NCBI GenBank assembly: GCA_012841845.1
Contig: DUTZ01000177.1
Coordinates: 1 to 6,811 of the forward strand
Direction: 5' to 3'
Source of the DNA: Actinomycetales bacterium
GTDB taxonomy: Bacteria; Actinomycetota; Actinomycetes; Mycobacteriales; Mycobacteriaceae
DNA: 6,811 bases
Part shown: one piece after another, positions 1 through 5,947 of the stretch
How the letters are laid out: each line of letters starts with the position of its first letter
Position numbering within the stretch: position 1 is the first letter of the stretch
Position numbers and translations under genes: made by a program
The notes under the pieces: generated by a model
Databases searched by the model: none
The model's input: the letters and a program-made list of their open reading frames with translations, nothing else
What the model was told of the DNA's origin: nothing

Positions 1-61
1 GCCCGCGCCCGGCGGTGAGCCGCGCCCGCCGCTGAATCCGAGCCCCGCCGGCCCCGGCCGG
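1..61. other. short non-coding tail downstream of the DUF402 gene
   Basis: This GC-rich stretch lies beyond the stop of the DUF402 gene and shows no complete gene. Two plus-strand frames enter from the left edge and stop at 16-18 and 33-35, so the last codons of a plus-strand gene could be here. In M. tuberculosis the neighbour in this position is coaE, which would fit, but too few codons are present to identify anything. A weak stem (48-52 with 57-61) has no following T-run and is not a convincing terminator. Confidence 0.3.
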
Positions 62-610
62 TCAGCGGCGCAGCCACTCCAGGCTCAGGCCCTCGGACCG
101 CAGCCATTCCGGCAGCGAGTGGCCGTGCGCGGCGATGCCGGTCGAGACCGCGAAGGCCGTCTCCATGGCCCGGCCGCCGGTGTCGGGGTCGAGGAAGCCC
201 TCCGCGATCGCCAGGGCGAGCTCGTCGCCGTCGAGCACCTCCGTGAAGGCCCCGGTGCGACAGATGACGTCCAGGTAGAGGTCCCGCGTCCGCCAGGGAC
301 CCGAGCCACCGGCCGGCCGCTCGATGGTCATGATGTCCACGTAGAACTCCTGCTCCTTCTCGTTGCCGGGAGTGAAGTGGAAATCGGTGATCCGCAAGTC
401 CAGTGCGGGCAGCAGCCAGGACTCGACGTAGGAGAACCGGGGATGGTCGGCCTCGCGCGCCATGTAGAGCCCGTGTGCTGTCTCGCGGAACACGTCCACC
501 GGGCGCACGAATCCCTTGGGGTCGGTGTTCGCGCGCGCGGCGACGTCGAAGATCTCCCGCTTGGGCGCGTGGGCGACGACCGCGGCTCCGGGCGCCCGGC
601 GCCCGGGCAT
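62..610 (-). CDS. DUF402 family protein (Rv1632c-like), putative nucleotide phosphatase
   Basis: The 182-residue cytosolic protein has no signal peptide or membrane segment. It resembles the actinobacterial DUF402 protein encoded beside uvrB in mycobacteria (Rv1632c), including the stretch NTDPKGFVR near residues 28-36 and ADHPRFSYVESWLLPAL near 54-70. DUF402 members that have been studied (Streptomyces FomD, a staphylococcal nucleoside di/triphosphatase) are metal-dependent phosphohydrolases. Acidic positions typical of the family are visible: D92 in YVD, D110 and D114 in DLYLD, and D127/D129/E130 in LDGDEL. The substrate is unknown. The ATG shares its A with the TGA of the upstream DUF4185 gene, so translation is probably coupled. 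The longer in-frame extension to 1192 is antiparallel-frame shadow of that upstream gene and was rejected. Family assignment is fairly firm; the phosphatase role is inferred. Confidence 0.82.
   Translation of the reverse strand: MPGRRAPGAAVVAHAPKREIFDVAARANTDPKGFVRPVDVFRETAHGLYMAREADHPRFSYVESWLLPALDLRITDFHFTPGNEKEQEFYVDIMTIERPAGGSGPWRTRDLYLDVICRTGAFTEVLDGDELALAIAEGFLDPDTGGRAMETAFAVSTGIAAHGHSLPEWLRSEGLSLEWLRR
588..606 (-). promoter_or_regulatory. inverted repeat inside the first codons of the DUF402 gene
   Basis: Two perfect 9-bp arms (588-596 and 598-606) are separated by one base. In mRNA they would fold as roughly an 8-bp GC stem with a 3-nt loop, beginning one base after the start codon and covering codons 2-8. 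Such a stem would hinder independent initiation. It fits a cistron opened by ribosomes finishing the overlapping upstream gene. Part of the symmetry could simply reflect GC-rich Arg/Gly/Pro/Ala codons. Confidence 0.4.
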
Positions 611-2124
611 CACGACGTGGGCACCTTGCCGTCGACCAGCTCGGACACGGGGACCTGCCGGACGACCTCGGTGGTCGTGGCGGGGACCGCCGGCTCCGAG
701 GCCCGGTGGAAGCCGTGGACCGCGATCTCGGACAGCTTCGTGCGGACGAGGAAGACGTTGTAGGCGTTCCACGTGGTGACGAGGTAGTACAGGTCCTCGC
801 CCTGCGCCCACGGGTGCATGAACGCGCCGTACACGCCCGGCAGCATCGAGTAGTCGATGAGCGAGGTCGCGCGGCTCCAGGGGCCCTCCGGGCGGTCCGC
901 GGTGCGCAGGACCACCGAGTCGAAGCCCTGCGAGTACATGGCCGTGTACTTGCCGAGGTGGGCGTTCCACATCACCGACATCTCGCTGACCGGTCCGGGC
1001 ATGACCGTCTCGGCGTCGCGGACATCGGGGACCCAGCCCGCGCCGTCCCAGTACTCGTAGTCGTCGGGGTCGCGGACGTCGGCCTCGGGGACGCGGGCGA
1101 GCACCGGCGCCCCCTGGCGGCCGGAGGGGGTGAGGTATTCGTACAGGTACCCCTTCGCCGTGAGGAACGCGCTCATCTGGGCGCCGCGCCATGCGGCGTC
1201 GACGGGCGGGGCGCCGTCACCGGCGGGAACGGTGTCGGTGATCGGCCGGGCCATCGCCGGGACGACCTCCCAGTTCTCGCCGTTGTCCTCGGAGTAGGCC
1301 AGGCCGGAGTAGTTGGTGGTCCAGCTGCCCGGCTGCCCCCACTGGGCCACGGACATGAAGCGCAGGTACTGGACGCCGTCCACGGAGATGCCGGCGGTGG
1401 GGATGGTGGTGACCTCGCCGGGCAGGTGCGAACGCGGAACGATCGACTTGGCCAGACCGTCGGGGCCCGTCGCCGCCGAGTCGATCGTGATGCCGTCGCC
1501 GAGCGCCTCTGCAGGTGTCGAGGACCGGAACAGGACGTTGGAGCGCCACTGGTTCCCGGGGACGGTGCAGTCGCCCATCGTGTCGCCGAAGGCCATGAGG
1601 ATCTGCGGGTCGGCGGCGTCGCCGTTGTCCCACATGATCCCGAGGTCGGTGCCGGCGACCCCGAACCGGTTGATTGACTCGGTCGGGCTGGTCGGGCCGG
1701 TGACGAGCTGCAGGAACTGCGTGGGCCCGCGCAGGACGGGGACCGTGCCCTGTTCGCCGGTGATCCACGGCGGCATGCCGTAGACGGAGCCGGTGACCGG
1801 GTTCAGCGATCCGGAGATGATGTTCCCGAGCGAGCCCGTCTCGAGCTGCTGGACGAGCGAGCCCGAGCGGTCCGCGGACCCCAGCGCGCGGGAGGCGGAC
1901 CCCACCGAACCGTCCGGCCCGGCGGATCCGGCGGACCCGAGCGATCCCAGGGATCCGGCAGCCATCCCGGCGCCGGTCCGGTGCTCGAGGAGTGAACCGA
2001 AGTTGCCGAACATCTCGCTGCACGGTCCCGCCGACGCCACCGGCGCCGTGAGGACGGTGGCGAGGGGGACCGCGGTAGCCAGGGCCACGGCGGCGGAGGT
2101 GAGTCGGCGGGCGGCGGGGTGCAC
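610..2124 (-). CDS. secreted DUF4185 (GH183-like) protein, putative endo-D-arabinofuranosidase, copy 2
   Basis: The 504-residue protein starts at GTG, with GGAG ten bases upstream. Residues 1-32 form a signal peptide (R6 R7, hydrophobic core, A-S-A cut before G33). A Gly/Ser/Leu/Ala linker with GSL/GSA triplets spans about 56-106. A DUF4185 beta-propeller domain runs from about 126 to 465, with NRFG near 152, TDLGIMWD at 159-166, AFGDTMGDC at 178-186 and WRSN at 193-196. Characterised DUF4185 enzymes cleave D-arabinan and form GH183, so arabinogalactan or lipoarabinomannan are plausible substrates outside the membrane. The shared Asp residues are candidate catalytic acids, unproven. The mature protein has two cysteines, C35 and C186, possibly disulfide-bonded. 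It is a clear paralogue of the next gene upstream, 62 bp away and probably co-transcribed. Family is confident; enzyme activity is inference. Confidence 0.85.
   Translation of the reverse strand: MHPAARRLTSAAVALATAVPLATVLTAPVASAGPCSEMFGNFGSLLEHRTGAGMAAGSLGSLGSAGSAGPDGSVGSASRALGSADRSGSLVQQLETGSLGNIISGSLNPVTGSVYGMPPWITGEQGTVPVLRGPTQFLQLVTGPTSPTESINRFGVAGTDLGIMWDNGDAADPQILMAFGDTMGDCTVPGNQWRSNVLFRSSTPAEALGDGITIDSAATGPDGLAKSIVPRSHLPGEVTTIPTAGISVDGVQYLRFMSVAQWGQPGSWTTNYSGLAYSEDNGENWEVVPAMARPITDTVPAGDGAPPVDAAWRGAQMSAFLTAKGYLYEYLTPSGRQGAPVLARVPEADVRDPDDYEYWDGAGWVPDVRDAETVMPGPVSEMSVMWNAHLGKYTAMYSQGFDSVVLRTADRPEGPWSRATSLIDYSMLPGVYGAFMHPWAQGEDLYYLVTTWNAYNVFLVRTKLSEIAVHGFHRASEPAVPATTTEVVRQVPVSELVDGKVPTS
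1921..1956 (-). repeat. 9-bp tandem units coding GSL-GSL-GSA-GSA linker
   Basis: Four degenerate 9-bp units encode residues 57-68 of the second DUF4185 protein as Gly-Ser-Leu, Gly-Ser-Leu, Gly-Ser-Ala, Gly-Ser-Ala. They form the start of a longer low-complexity linker between the signal peptide and the propeller. Repeats of this kind can change copy number by slippage. Confidence 0.6.
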
Positions 2125-2138
2125 GGTGGCTGCTCTCC

Positions 2139-2165
2139 GCCCGCCCGGGGCGGGCCCGGGCGGGC
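2139..2165 (-). promoter_or_regulatory. intercistronic 11-bp perfect hairpin upstream of the copy-2 RBS
   Basis: Arms 2139-2149 and 2155-2165 are perfect 11-bp reverse complements of almost pure G/C around a 5-base loop. In the minus-strand transcript the stem begins 21 bases after the stop of DUF4185 copy 1 and ends directly against the GGAGAG ribosome-binding stretch of copy 2. No U-run follows, so it is not a classical intrinsic terminator. An mRNA-stability, processing or attenuation element setting the ratio of the two proteins is more likely. Confidence 0.6.
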
Positions 2166-2186
2166 TTGGTCGTGTCGGGTCGGGGA

Positions 2187-3554
2187 CTACTCGGGGATCG
2201 GGATCCGCTCGACGAGCTTCTGCTCGCCGGTGTCGACCGGGTCGGCGGGCGCCGAGCTCCGGGCGAAGGCCGACTCCGCCAGGCCGGTGAGGTCGGTCTT
2301 CATGAGGAAAACATTATAGGCGTCCCATGTGGACATCGTGTAGTACAGGGTAGAGTCCGAGCTCCACGGGTGGATGTACGCCCCGTACATGGTGGGGATC
2401 GCCTGGTGCGACAGCAGGATCCGCAGCTGGCCCCACGGGCCCTCCGGCTTCGCGGCCTGCCGCATGACGATGTTGTTCCGTGCGTCCGTGTACAGCGCGA
2501 TGTACTTGCCCAGGTAGTCGTTCCAGTCCACCGAGAGTTCGCTCACCGGTGCCGGGATGACCCTCGCCGCCGCGTCGGGATCGGCCACCCAGTCGGCGCC
2601 GTCCCAGTAGACGTACGCATCGGGGTTTTCGATCTGCGCCTCGGGGACGCGGGCGAGGACGGCCTGCCCGGAGCGGCCGGACGGCGTCTGGTACTCGTAC
2701 ACGTACCCGCCGACCTTGAGGAACGCGCTCATCTGGGCCTGCGGCTGGGACGGCAGGTCCTCGCCGTCGACCGTGAGTTCCTCGGGCACCAGGGCCTCGC
2801 TCCCGGTGCCCAGCCGGACGGTGCCCTGCACGGGGGTCCAGTTCTCACCCCGGTCCGTGGACTTGGCCAGGGCCGAATAGTTGGTCACCCACTCGCCCGG
2901 CTCGCCCCAGGTGGCCACCGACATGTAGCGGAGGTACTGGGTTCCCCCGATGCCGACGCCGGCGGTGGGGATGACGGTGGTCTCGCCCGGCTTGTTCGAG
3001 CGGGGGAGGATCGACTTGGCCACGCCCGGTGACTCCATGGGGGCGTCGACGATCCGCATGCCGTCCGCGAGGTTCCGGTCACTGGAGCGGAAGAGGATGT
3101 TGGAGCGCCACTGTTCGCCGGGCAGCGAGCAGTCGCCGAAGGTGTCGCCGAGGGCCATGTAGGTGGTGCCGTCCCCGCCGTCCCAGAGGATGCCGAGGTC
3201 CGTGCCCTGGATGCCGAAGCGGTCGACCGTGTCGTTGGGGCTGGTCCGGCCGGTGAGGAGCTCGACCGTCTGGGTGCGGCCCTCGAGGACGGGGATGTAT
3301 CCGCTGGTCCCCGTCTTCCACGGCGTCGCGGTGGGGTTGCTCGAGGATCCCGCCGAACCGGACCCTCCGCCCAGGCTGCCCAGGCTGCCGGACCCGCCGG
3401 TCGCCTGGGGCGGCCACGTGTCGCACGGGGCGGCGGTGGCGACGGGTGAGCCGAGGGTCAGTGCGCCCGCGGCGAGTGACGCCGCGGTGAGCGAGGACAC
3501 CAGGCCGGCCCGGCGACGGGCGAAGCGAGAGGACTGTCGGGCGGTCCGGGTCAT
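2187..3554 (-). CDS. secreted DUF4185 (GH183-like) protein, putative endo-D-arabinofuranosidase, copy 1
   Basis: The 455-residue protein opens the minus-strand operon. I chose the ATG at 3554 because GGAGG sits four bases upstream and a signal peptide starts there; an extension to 3737 would run through the promoter region. Residues 1-41 are a signal peptide with a twin cluster R12-R15, a hydrophobic core and an A-T-A cleavage site. A Gly/Ser-rich linker covers about 53-73. The DUF4185 propeller spans about 86-430, with DRFG at 111-114, TDLGILWD at 118-125, ALGDTFGDC at 134-142 and WRSN at 149-152. Mature cysteines are C44 and C142 only. Family members proven to be endo-D-arabinofuranosidases suggest action on mycobacterial-type arabinan in the envelope; sugar binding without catalysis remains possible. 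The TAT-AAT-GTT codons near its 3' end are AT-rich against the gene's norm. Confidence 0.86.
   Translation of the reverse strand: MTRTARQSSRFARRRAGLVSSLTAASLAAGALTLGSPVATAAPCDTWPPQATGGSGSLGSLGGGSGSAGSSSNPTATPWKTGTSGYIPVLEGRTQTVELLTGRTSPNDTVDRFGIQGTDLGILWDGGDGTTYMALGDTFGDCSLPGEQWRSNILFRSSDRNLADGMRIVDAPMESPGVAKSILPRSNKPGETTVIPTAGVGIGGTQYLRYMSVATWGEPGEWVTNYSALAKSTDRGENWTPVQGTVRLGTGSEALVPEELTVDGEDLPSQPQAQMSAFLKVGGYVYEYQTPSGRSGQAVLARVPEAQIENPDAYVYWDGADWVADPDAAARVIPAPVSELSVDWNDYLGKYIALYTDARNNIVMRQAAKPEGPWGQLRILLSHQAIPTMYGAYIHPWSSDSTLYYTMSTWDAYNVFLMKTDLTGLAESAFARSSAPADPVDTGEQKLVERIPIPE
2313..2318 (-). promoter_or_regulatory. consensus TATAAT inside copy 1, possible internal promoter
   Basis: The minus strand carries a perfect TATAAT hexamer made by codons Tyr-Asn in the A-Y-N-V-F-L stretch, about 190 bases upstream of the copy-2 start. 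The equivalent residues in copy 2 use TAC AAC GTC. No good -35 is visible at 16-19 bases. It could give copy 2 and the DUF402 gene extra, copy-1-independent transcription. Confidence 0.25.
3371..3388 (-). repeat. perfect 9-bp tandem duplication in the copy-1 linker
   Basis: Two identical 9-bp units, CCAGGCTGC on the plus strand, lie head to tail and encode Gly-Ser-Leu twice in the Gly/Ser linker of DUF4185 copy 1. The same GSLGSL motif occurs in the paralogue with different codons. Confidence 0.6.
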
Positions 3555-3558
3555 GGAT

Positions 3559-3563
3559 CCTCC
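3559..3563 (-). promoter_or_regulatory. ribosome-binding site of DUF4185 copy 1
   Basis: GGAGG is present on the minus strand, four bases before the ATG at 3554. The spacing is short but the match to the anti-Shine-Dalgarno sequence is strong. This fixes the start downstream of the promoter rather than at 3737. Confidence 0.7.
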
Positions 3564-3578
3564 GGGGCACGGGTGACC

Positions 3579-3595
3579 GACGTCTGAGAGACGTC
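3579..3595. promoter_or_regulatory. 17-bp inverted repeat GACGTCT-gag-AGACGTC, candidate operator or leader hairpin
   Basis: Perfect 7-bp arms flank a 3-base centre. Read differently, GACGTCTG is directly repeated at 3579-3586 and 3590-3597, 11 bp apart, so two GACGTC palindromes sit one helical turn apart on the same DNA face. The element lies between the predicted minus-strand transcription start (about 3606) and the copy-1 RBS, and upstream of the plus-strand -10 at 3612. It could be a repressor site for the divergent promoters, or a hairpin in the DUF4185 mRNA leader. Confidence 0.5.
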
Positions 3596-3611
3596 TGGGT
3601 AAGTCGCGCCT

Positions 3612-3617
3612 TATGAT
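3612..3617 (+). promoter_or_regulatory. uvrB: candidate distal -10 (TATGAT) for uvrB
   Basis: TATGAT on the plus strand differs from consensus at one position and would start a transcript near 3624, about 64 bases ahead of uvrB. A convincing -35 is lacking. It almost completely overlaps the minus-strand TATCAT, so polymerase could occupy only one direction at a time. Confidence 0.4.
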
Positions 3618-3635
3618 ACAACCGGCCCCCGACAT
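3613..3635 (-). promoter_or_regulatory. PafBC/RecA-NDp-like promoter of the DUF4185 operon
   Basis: The minus strand reads ATGTCGGGG (3635-3627), eight bases, then TATCAT (3618-3613). The mycobacterial RecA-independent damage promoter is described as tTGTCRgtg-N8-TAnnnT. Every strongly conserved position and the exact 8-base spacing match; only weak positions 1 and 8 differ. Transcription would start near 3606 and give a leader of about 50 bases before copy 1. It is read by eye from one sequence, so damage control is a hypothesis; that the region holds the operon promoter is likelier. Confidence 0.5.
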
Positions 3636-3675
3636 CATGGGCATCTCGTGCGTACACGGGGTGGGTCGGGACTCG

Positions 3676-3688
3676 TACTCTGGGCGTA
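3676..3688 (+). promoter_or_regulatory. uvrB: proximal -10 (TACTCT) giving a leaderless uvrB transcript
   Basis: TACTCT (3676-3681) fits the actinobacterial TAnnnT -10 and is followed by six bases and then the A of the uvrB ATG. No Shine-Dalgarno sequence precedes that ATG. Both facts suggest transcription starts at the start codon itself, a common arrangement in actinobacteria. The -35 is poor. Confidence 0.5.
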
Positions 3689-5826
3689 TGGCCTTCGCGA
3701 CAGAGATCCCCGACGACGGGGCCCCCGTCGACCCCACCGTGCTCGCCTACTCGGAGTTCCGGCCGATCGGCGAGATCGAGCGGAGCTCGGATCGCTTCGA
3801 GGTGGTCAGCGAGTTCACGCCCTCCGGGGACCAGCCCACGGCGATCGCGGAACTGGACGAGCGGCTGCGGGCGGGGGAGCGGGACGTGGTCCTGCTCGGC
3901 GCGACCGGCACCGGTAAGTCGGCGACGACGGCGTGGCTCATCGAGAAGGTCCAGCGGCCCACGCTCGTGATGGCGCCCAACAAGACCCTCGCGGCGCAGC
4001 TCGCCAACGAGCTGCGGGAGATGCTGCCGAACAACGCCGTCGAGTACTTCGTCTCGTACTACGACTACTACCAACCCGAGGCGTACATCGCGCAGACGGA
4101 CACCTACATCGAGAAGGACTCGTCGATCAACGACGACGTGGAGCGCCTCCGGCATTCGGCGACCTCGTCGCTGCTCTCCCGGCGCGACGTCGTGGTGGTG
4201 AGCTCCGTGTCCTGCATCTACGGTCTGGGCACGCCGCAGTCGTACCTCGACCGCTCGATCCCGCTCAAGGTCGGCCAGGAGGTCGAGCGGGACCGGCTCC
4301 TGCGGCTGCTCGTGGACGTGCAGTACGAGCGCAACGACGTCTCCATGACGCGCGGCACCTTCCGCGCCAAGGGCGACACGGTGGACATCATCCCCACCTA
4401 CGAGGAACTCGCGGTGCGCATCGAGTTCTTCGGTGACGAGGTGGACGCGCTGTACTACATCCACCCGCTCACCGGCGACGTCGTGCGCAAGGTGGAGGAG
4501 GTCCGCATCTTCCCCGCCACCCACTACGTGGCCGGCCCGGAGCGGATGGCCAGGGCGATCGCGTCGATCGAGGAGGAGTTGGAGGAGCGGCTGGCCGAGC
4601 TGGAGAACCAGGGCAAGCTCCTCGAGGCACAGCGGCTGCGCATGCGCACCACCTACGACATCGAGATGATGCAGCAGGTGGGCTTCTGCTCCGGTATCGA
4701 GAACTACTCGCGGCACATCGACGGCCGCGAAGCCGGAAGTTCTCCCGCCACGCTCATCGACTACTTCCCCGAGGACTTCCTCACCGTGATCGACGAGTCC
4801 CACGTCACCGTCCCGCAGATCGGGGCGATGTACGAGGGCGACGCCTCCCGCAAGCGCAACCTCGTCGACTTCGGGTTCCGCCTGCCGTCCGCGTTGGACA
4901 ACCGCCCGCTGACGTGGGAGGAGTTCTCCGACCGCGTGGGGCAGACCGTGTACCTCTCGGCCACCCCGGGCCCGTACGAGATGGCGCGGACCGGCGGCGA
5001 GTTCGTCGAACAGGTCATCCGCCCCACCGGGCTGGTCGACCCCAAGGTCGTCGTCAAACCCACCAAGGGACAGATCGACGACCTCATCGGCGAGATCCGC
5101 GCCCGCGCCGAGCGCGACGAGCGGGTCCTGGTCACCACACTCACCAAGAAGATGTCCGAGGACCTCACCGACTACCTCCTCGAACTGGGGGTGCGGGTGC
5201 GCTACCTGCACTCGGAGATCGACACCCTGCAGCGCGTCGAGCTCCTGCGAGACCTGCGGCGCGGGGAGTACGACGTCCTGGTGGGCATCAACCTCCTGCG
5301 CGAGGGCCTGGACCTGCCGGAGGTCTCCCTGGTGGCGATCCTCGACGCGGACAAGGAGGGCTTCCTCCGGTCCAGCACCTCGCTCATCCAGACCATCGGC
5401 CGCGCCGCCCGCAACGTCTCGGGCGAGGTACACATGTACGCCGACACGGTCACCGACTCGATGCGCTACGCAATCGAGGAGACCGAGCGGAGGCGCGAGA
5501 AGCAGATCGCCTACAACACCGAGCACGGCATCGACCCGCAGCCGTTGCGCAAGAAGATCGCCGACATCCTCGACCGGGTGGGGGAGGAGCGGGACGCCGC
5601 CGCGGAGGACGCAGACCCCACCCTGCGCCCCGAGCTCGTCGGCGCACGTGCGGCCGGCGACGCCGCACGGCCGCGCAAGGAGCTGGAGAAGCTCATCGAG
5701 GAGATGACCGAGCAGATGATGTCCGCGGCCACCGACCTACGCTTCGAGCTGGCCGGCCGCCTCCGAGACGAGATCGCCGAGCTGCGGCGCGAACTCAAGG
5801 GGATGCGCGAGGCGGGCATCGACTGA
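3688..5826 (+). CDS. uvrB: UvrABC excision nuclease subunit B
   Basis: UvrB receives damaged DNA from UvrA, verifies the lesion by inserting a beta-hairpin between the strands, and recruits UvrC for incision in nucleotide excision repair in the cytosol. The protein has 712 residues. Walker A GATGTGKS is at 71-78, the beta-hairpin region with [10 protein letters not shown] is at 124-133 and continues to about 160, the Walker B DESH is at 369-372, and helicase motif V ([12 protein letters not shown]) is at 533-544. Motif [11 protein letters not shown] is at 568-576 and the C-terminal UVR domain, which binds UvrA/UvrC, is at about 663-712. All catalytic motifs look intact. About 30 residues precede the region where E. 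coli UvrB begins, as in actinobacterial orthologues. The ATG at 3688 is preferred over 3613, which lies inside a promoter element. It is transcribed alone, divergently from the DUF4185 operon. Confidence 0.98.
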   Translation: MAFATEIPDDGAPVDPTVLAYSEFRPIGEIERSSDRFEVVSEFTPSGDQPTAIAELDERLRAGERDVVLLGATGTGKSATTAWLIEKVQRPTLVMAPNKTLAAQLANELREMLPNNAVEYFVSYYDYYQPEAYIAQTDTYIEKDSSINDDVERLRHSATSSLLSRRDVVVVSSVSCIYGLGTPQSYLDRSIPLKVGQEVERDRLLRLLVDVQYERNDVSMTRGTFRAKGDTVDIIPTYEELAVRIEFFGDEVDALYYIHPLTGDVVRKVEEVRIFPATHYVAGPERMARAIASIEEELEERLAELENQGKLLEAQRLRMRTTYDIEMMQQVGFCSGIENYSRHIDGREAGSSPATLIDYFPEDFLTVIDESHVTVPQIGAMYEGDASRKRNLVDFGFRLPSALDNRPLTWEEFSDRVGQTVYLSATPGPYEMARTGGEFVEQVIRPTGLVDPKVVVKPTKGQIDDLIGEIRARAERDERVLVTTLTKKMSEDLTDYLLELGVRVRYLHSEIDTLQRVELLRDLRRGEYDVLVGINLLREGLDLPEVSLVAILDADKEGFLRSSTSLIQTIGRAARNVSGEVHMYADTVTDSMRYAIEETERRREKQIAYNTEHGIDPQPLRKKIADILDRVGEERDAAAEDADPTLRPELVGARAAGDAARPRKELEKLIEEMTEQMMSAATDLRFELAGRLRDEIAELRRELKGMREAGID

Positions 5827-5837
5827 CCGGGATGTGA

Positions 5838-5859
5838 CGTCCGGCGCTTACGGCGGACG
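5838..5859 (+). terminator. weak hairpin after uvrB, possible terminator
   Basis: CGTCCG (5838-5843) pairs with CGGACG (5854-5859), and a G-G mismatch then one more pair lies inside. It begins 12 bases after the uvrB stop. No T-run follows, as is usual in actinobacteria, so termination is uncertain and read-through into the stress protein gene is possible. Confidence 0.3.
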
Positions 5860-5877
5860 CGGCCCCACCCCGGGCAC

Positions 5878-5883
5878 TACGCT
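5878..5883 (+). promoter_or_regulatory. candidate -10 (TACGCT) of the stress protein gene
   Basis: TACGCT fits TAnnnT and would start a transcript near 5890, leaving a leader of about 63 bases that contains a stable hairpin. The -35 region (about 5855-5860) is not recognisable. It is the best candidate in the 126-bp gap. Confidence 0.4.
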
Positions 5884-5911
5884 GTGGGGAACGAGTTGAG
5901 CGCGGTCCCGT

Positions 5912-5929
5912 GCCGGTCGGGGGACCGGC
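5912..5929 (+). promoter_or_regulatory. leader hairpin upstream of the stress protein RBS
   Basis: GCCGGTC (5912-5918), a GGGG loop and GACCGGC (5923-5929) form a perfect 7-bp stem. An alternative 6-bp stem, GGTCCC (5904-5909) with GGGACC (5921-5926), uses the same downstream bases and cannot coexist with it. The RBS at 5939 stays outside both folds, so a direct switch is not shown. Confidence 0.45.
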
Positions 5930-5938
5930 CGCGCGCCG

Positions 5939-5947
5939 AGGAGAGGA
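5939..5947 (+). promoter_or_regulatory. ribosome-binding site of the stress protein gene
   Basis: The purine tract AGGAGAGGA lies 5-9 bases upstream of the ATG at 5953. It sets that start in place of the in-frame upstream start at 5884, which would add an unconserved, non-hydrophobic 23-residue extension. Confidence 0.7.

Noticed and set aside
1..35. 3' end of a coaE gene
   Set aside because: Synteny with mycobacteria makes it plausible, but at most 11 codons are visible and two frames could end here, so no identity can be supported.
403..1677. 424-codon plus-strand open frame opposite the DUF402 gene and DUF4185 copy 2
   Set aside because: Arg/Gly-rich composition without domains, opposite genes with clear family motifs.
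3647..3658. CGTG-CGTA-CACG inverted repeat ahead of uvrB as a LexA (SOS) box
   Set aside because: The half-sites do not match the actinobacterial GAAC-N4-GTTC core. It remains only a short inverted repeat of unknown meaning.
3613..3687. 25-residue N-terminal extension of UvrB
   Set aside because: The upstream ATG lies within a -10 element and has no RBS; the extension is not family-like, whereas 3688 fits a leaderless start.
3079..5526. 815-codon minus-strand open frame opposite uvrB
   Set aside because: Its translation is Arg/Asp/His/Val-rich with no recognisable fold and mirrors the codon positions of uvrB, whose domains are intact on the other strand. It is a GC-bias shadow.
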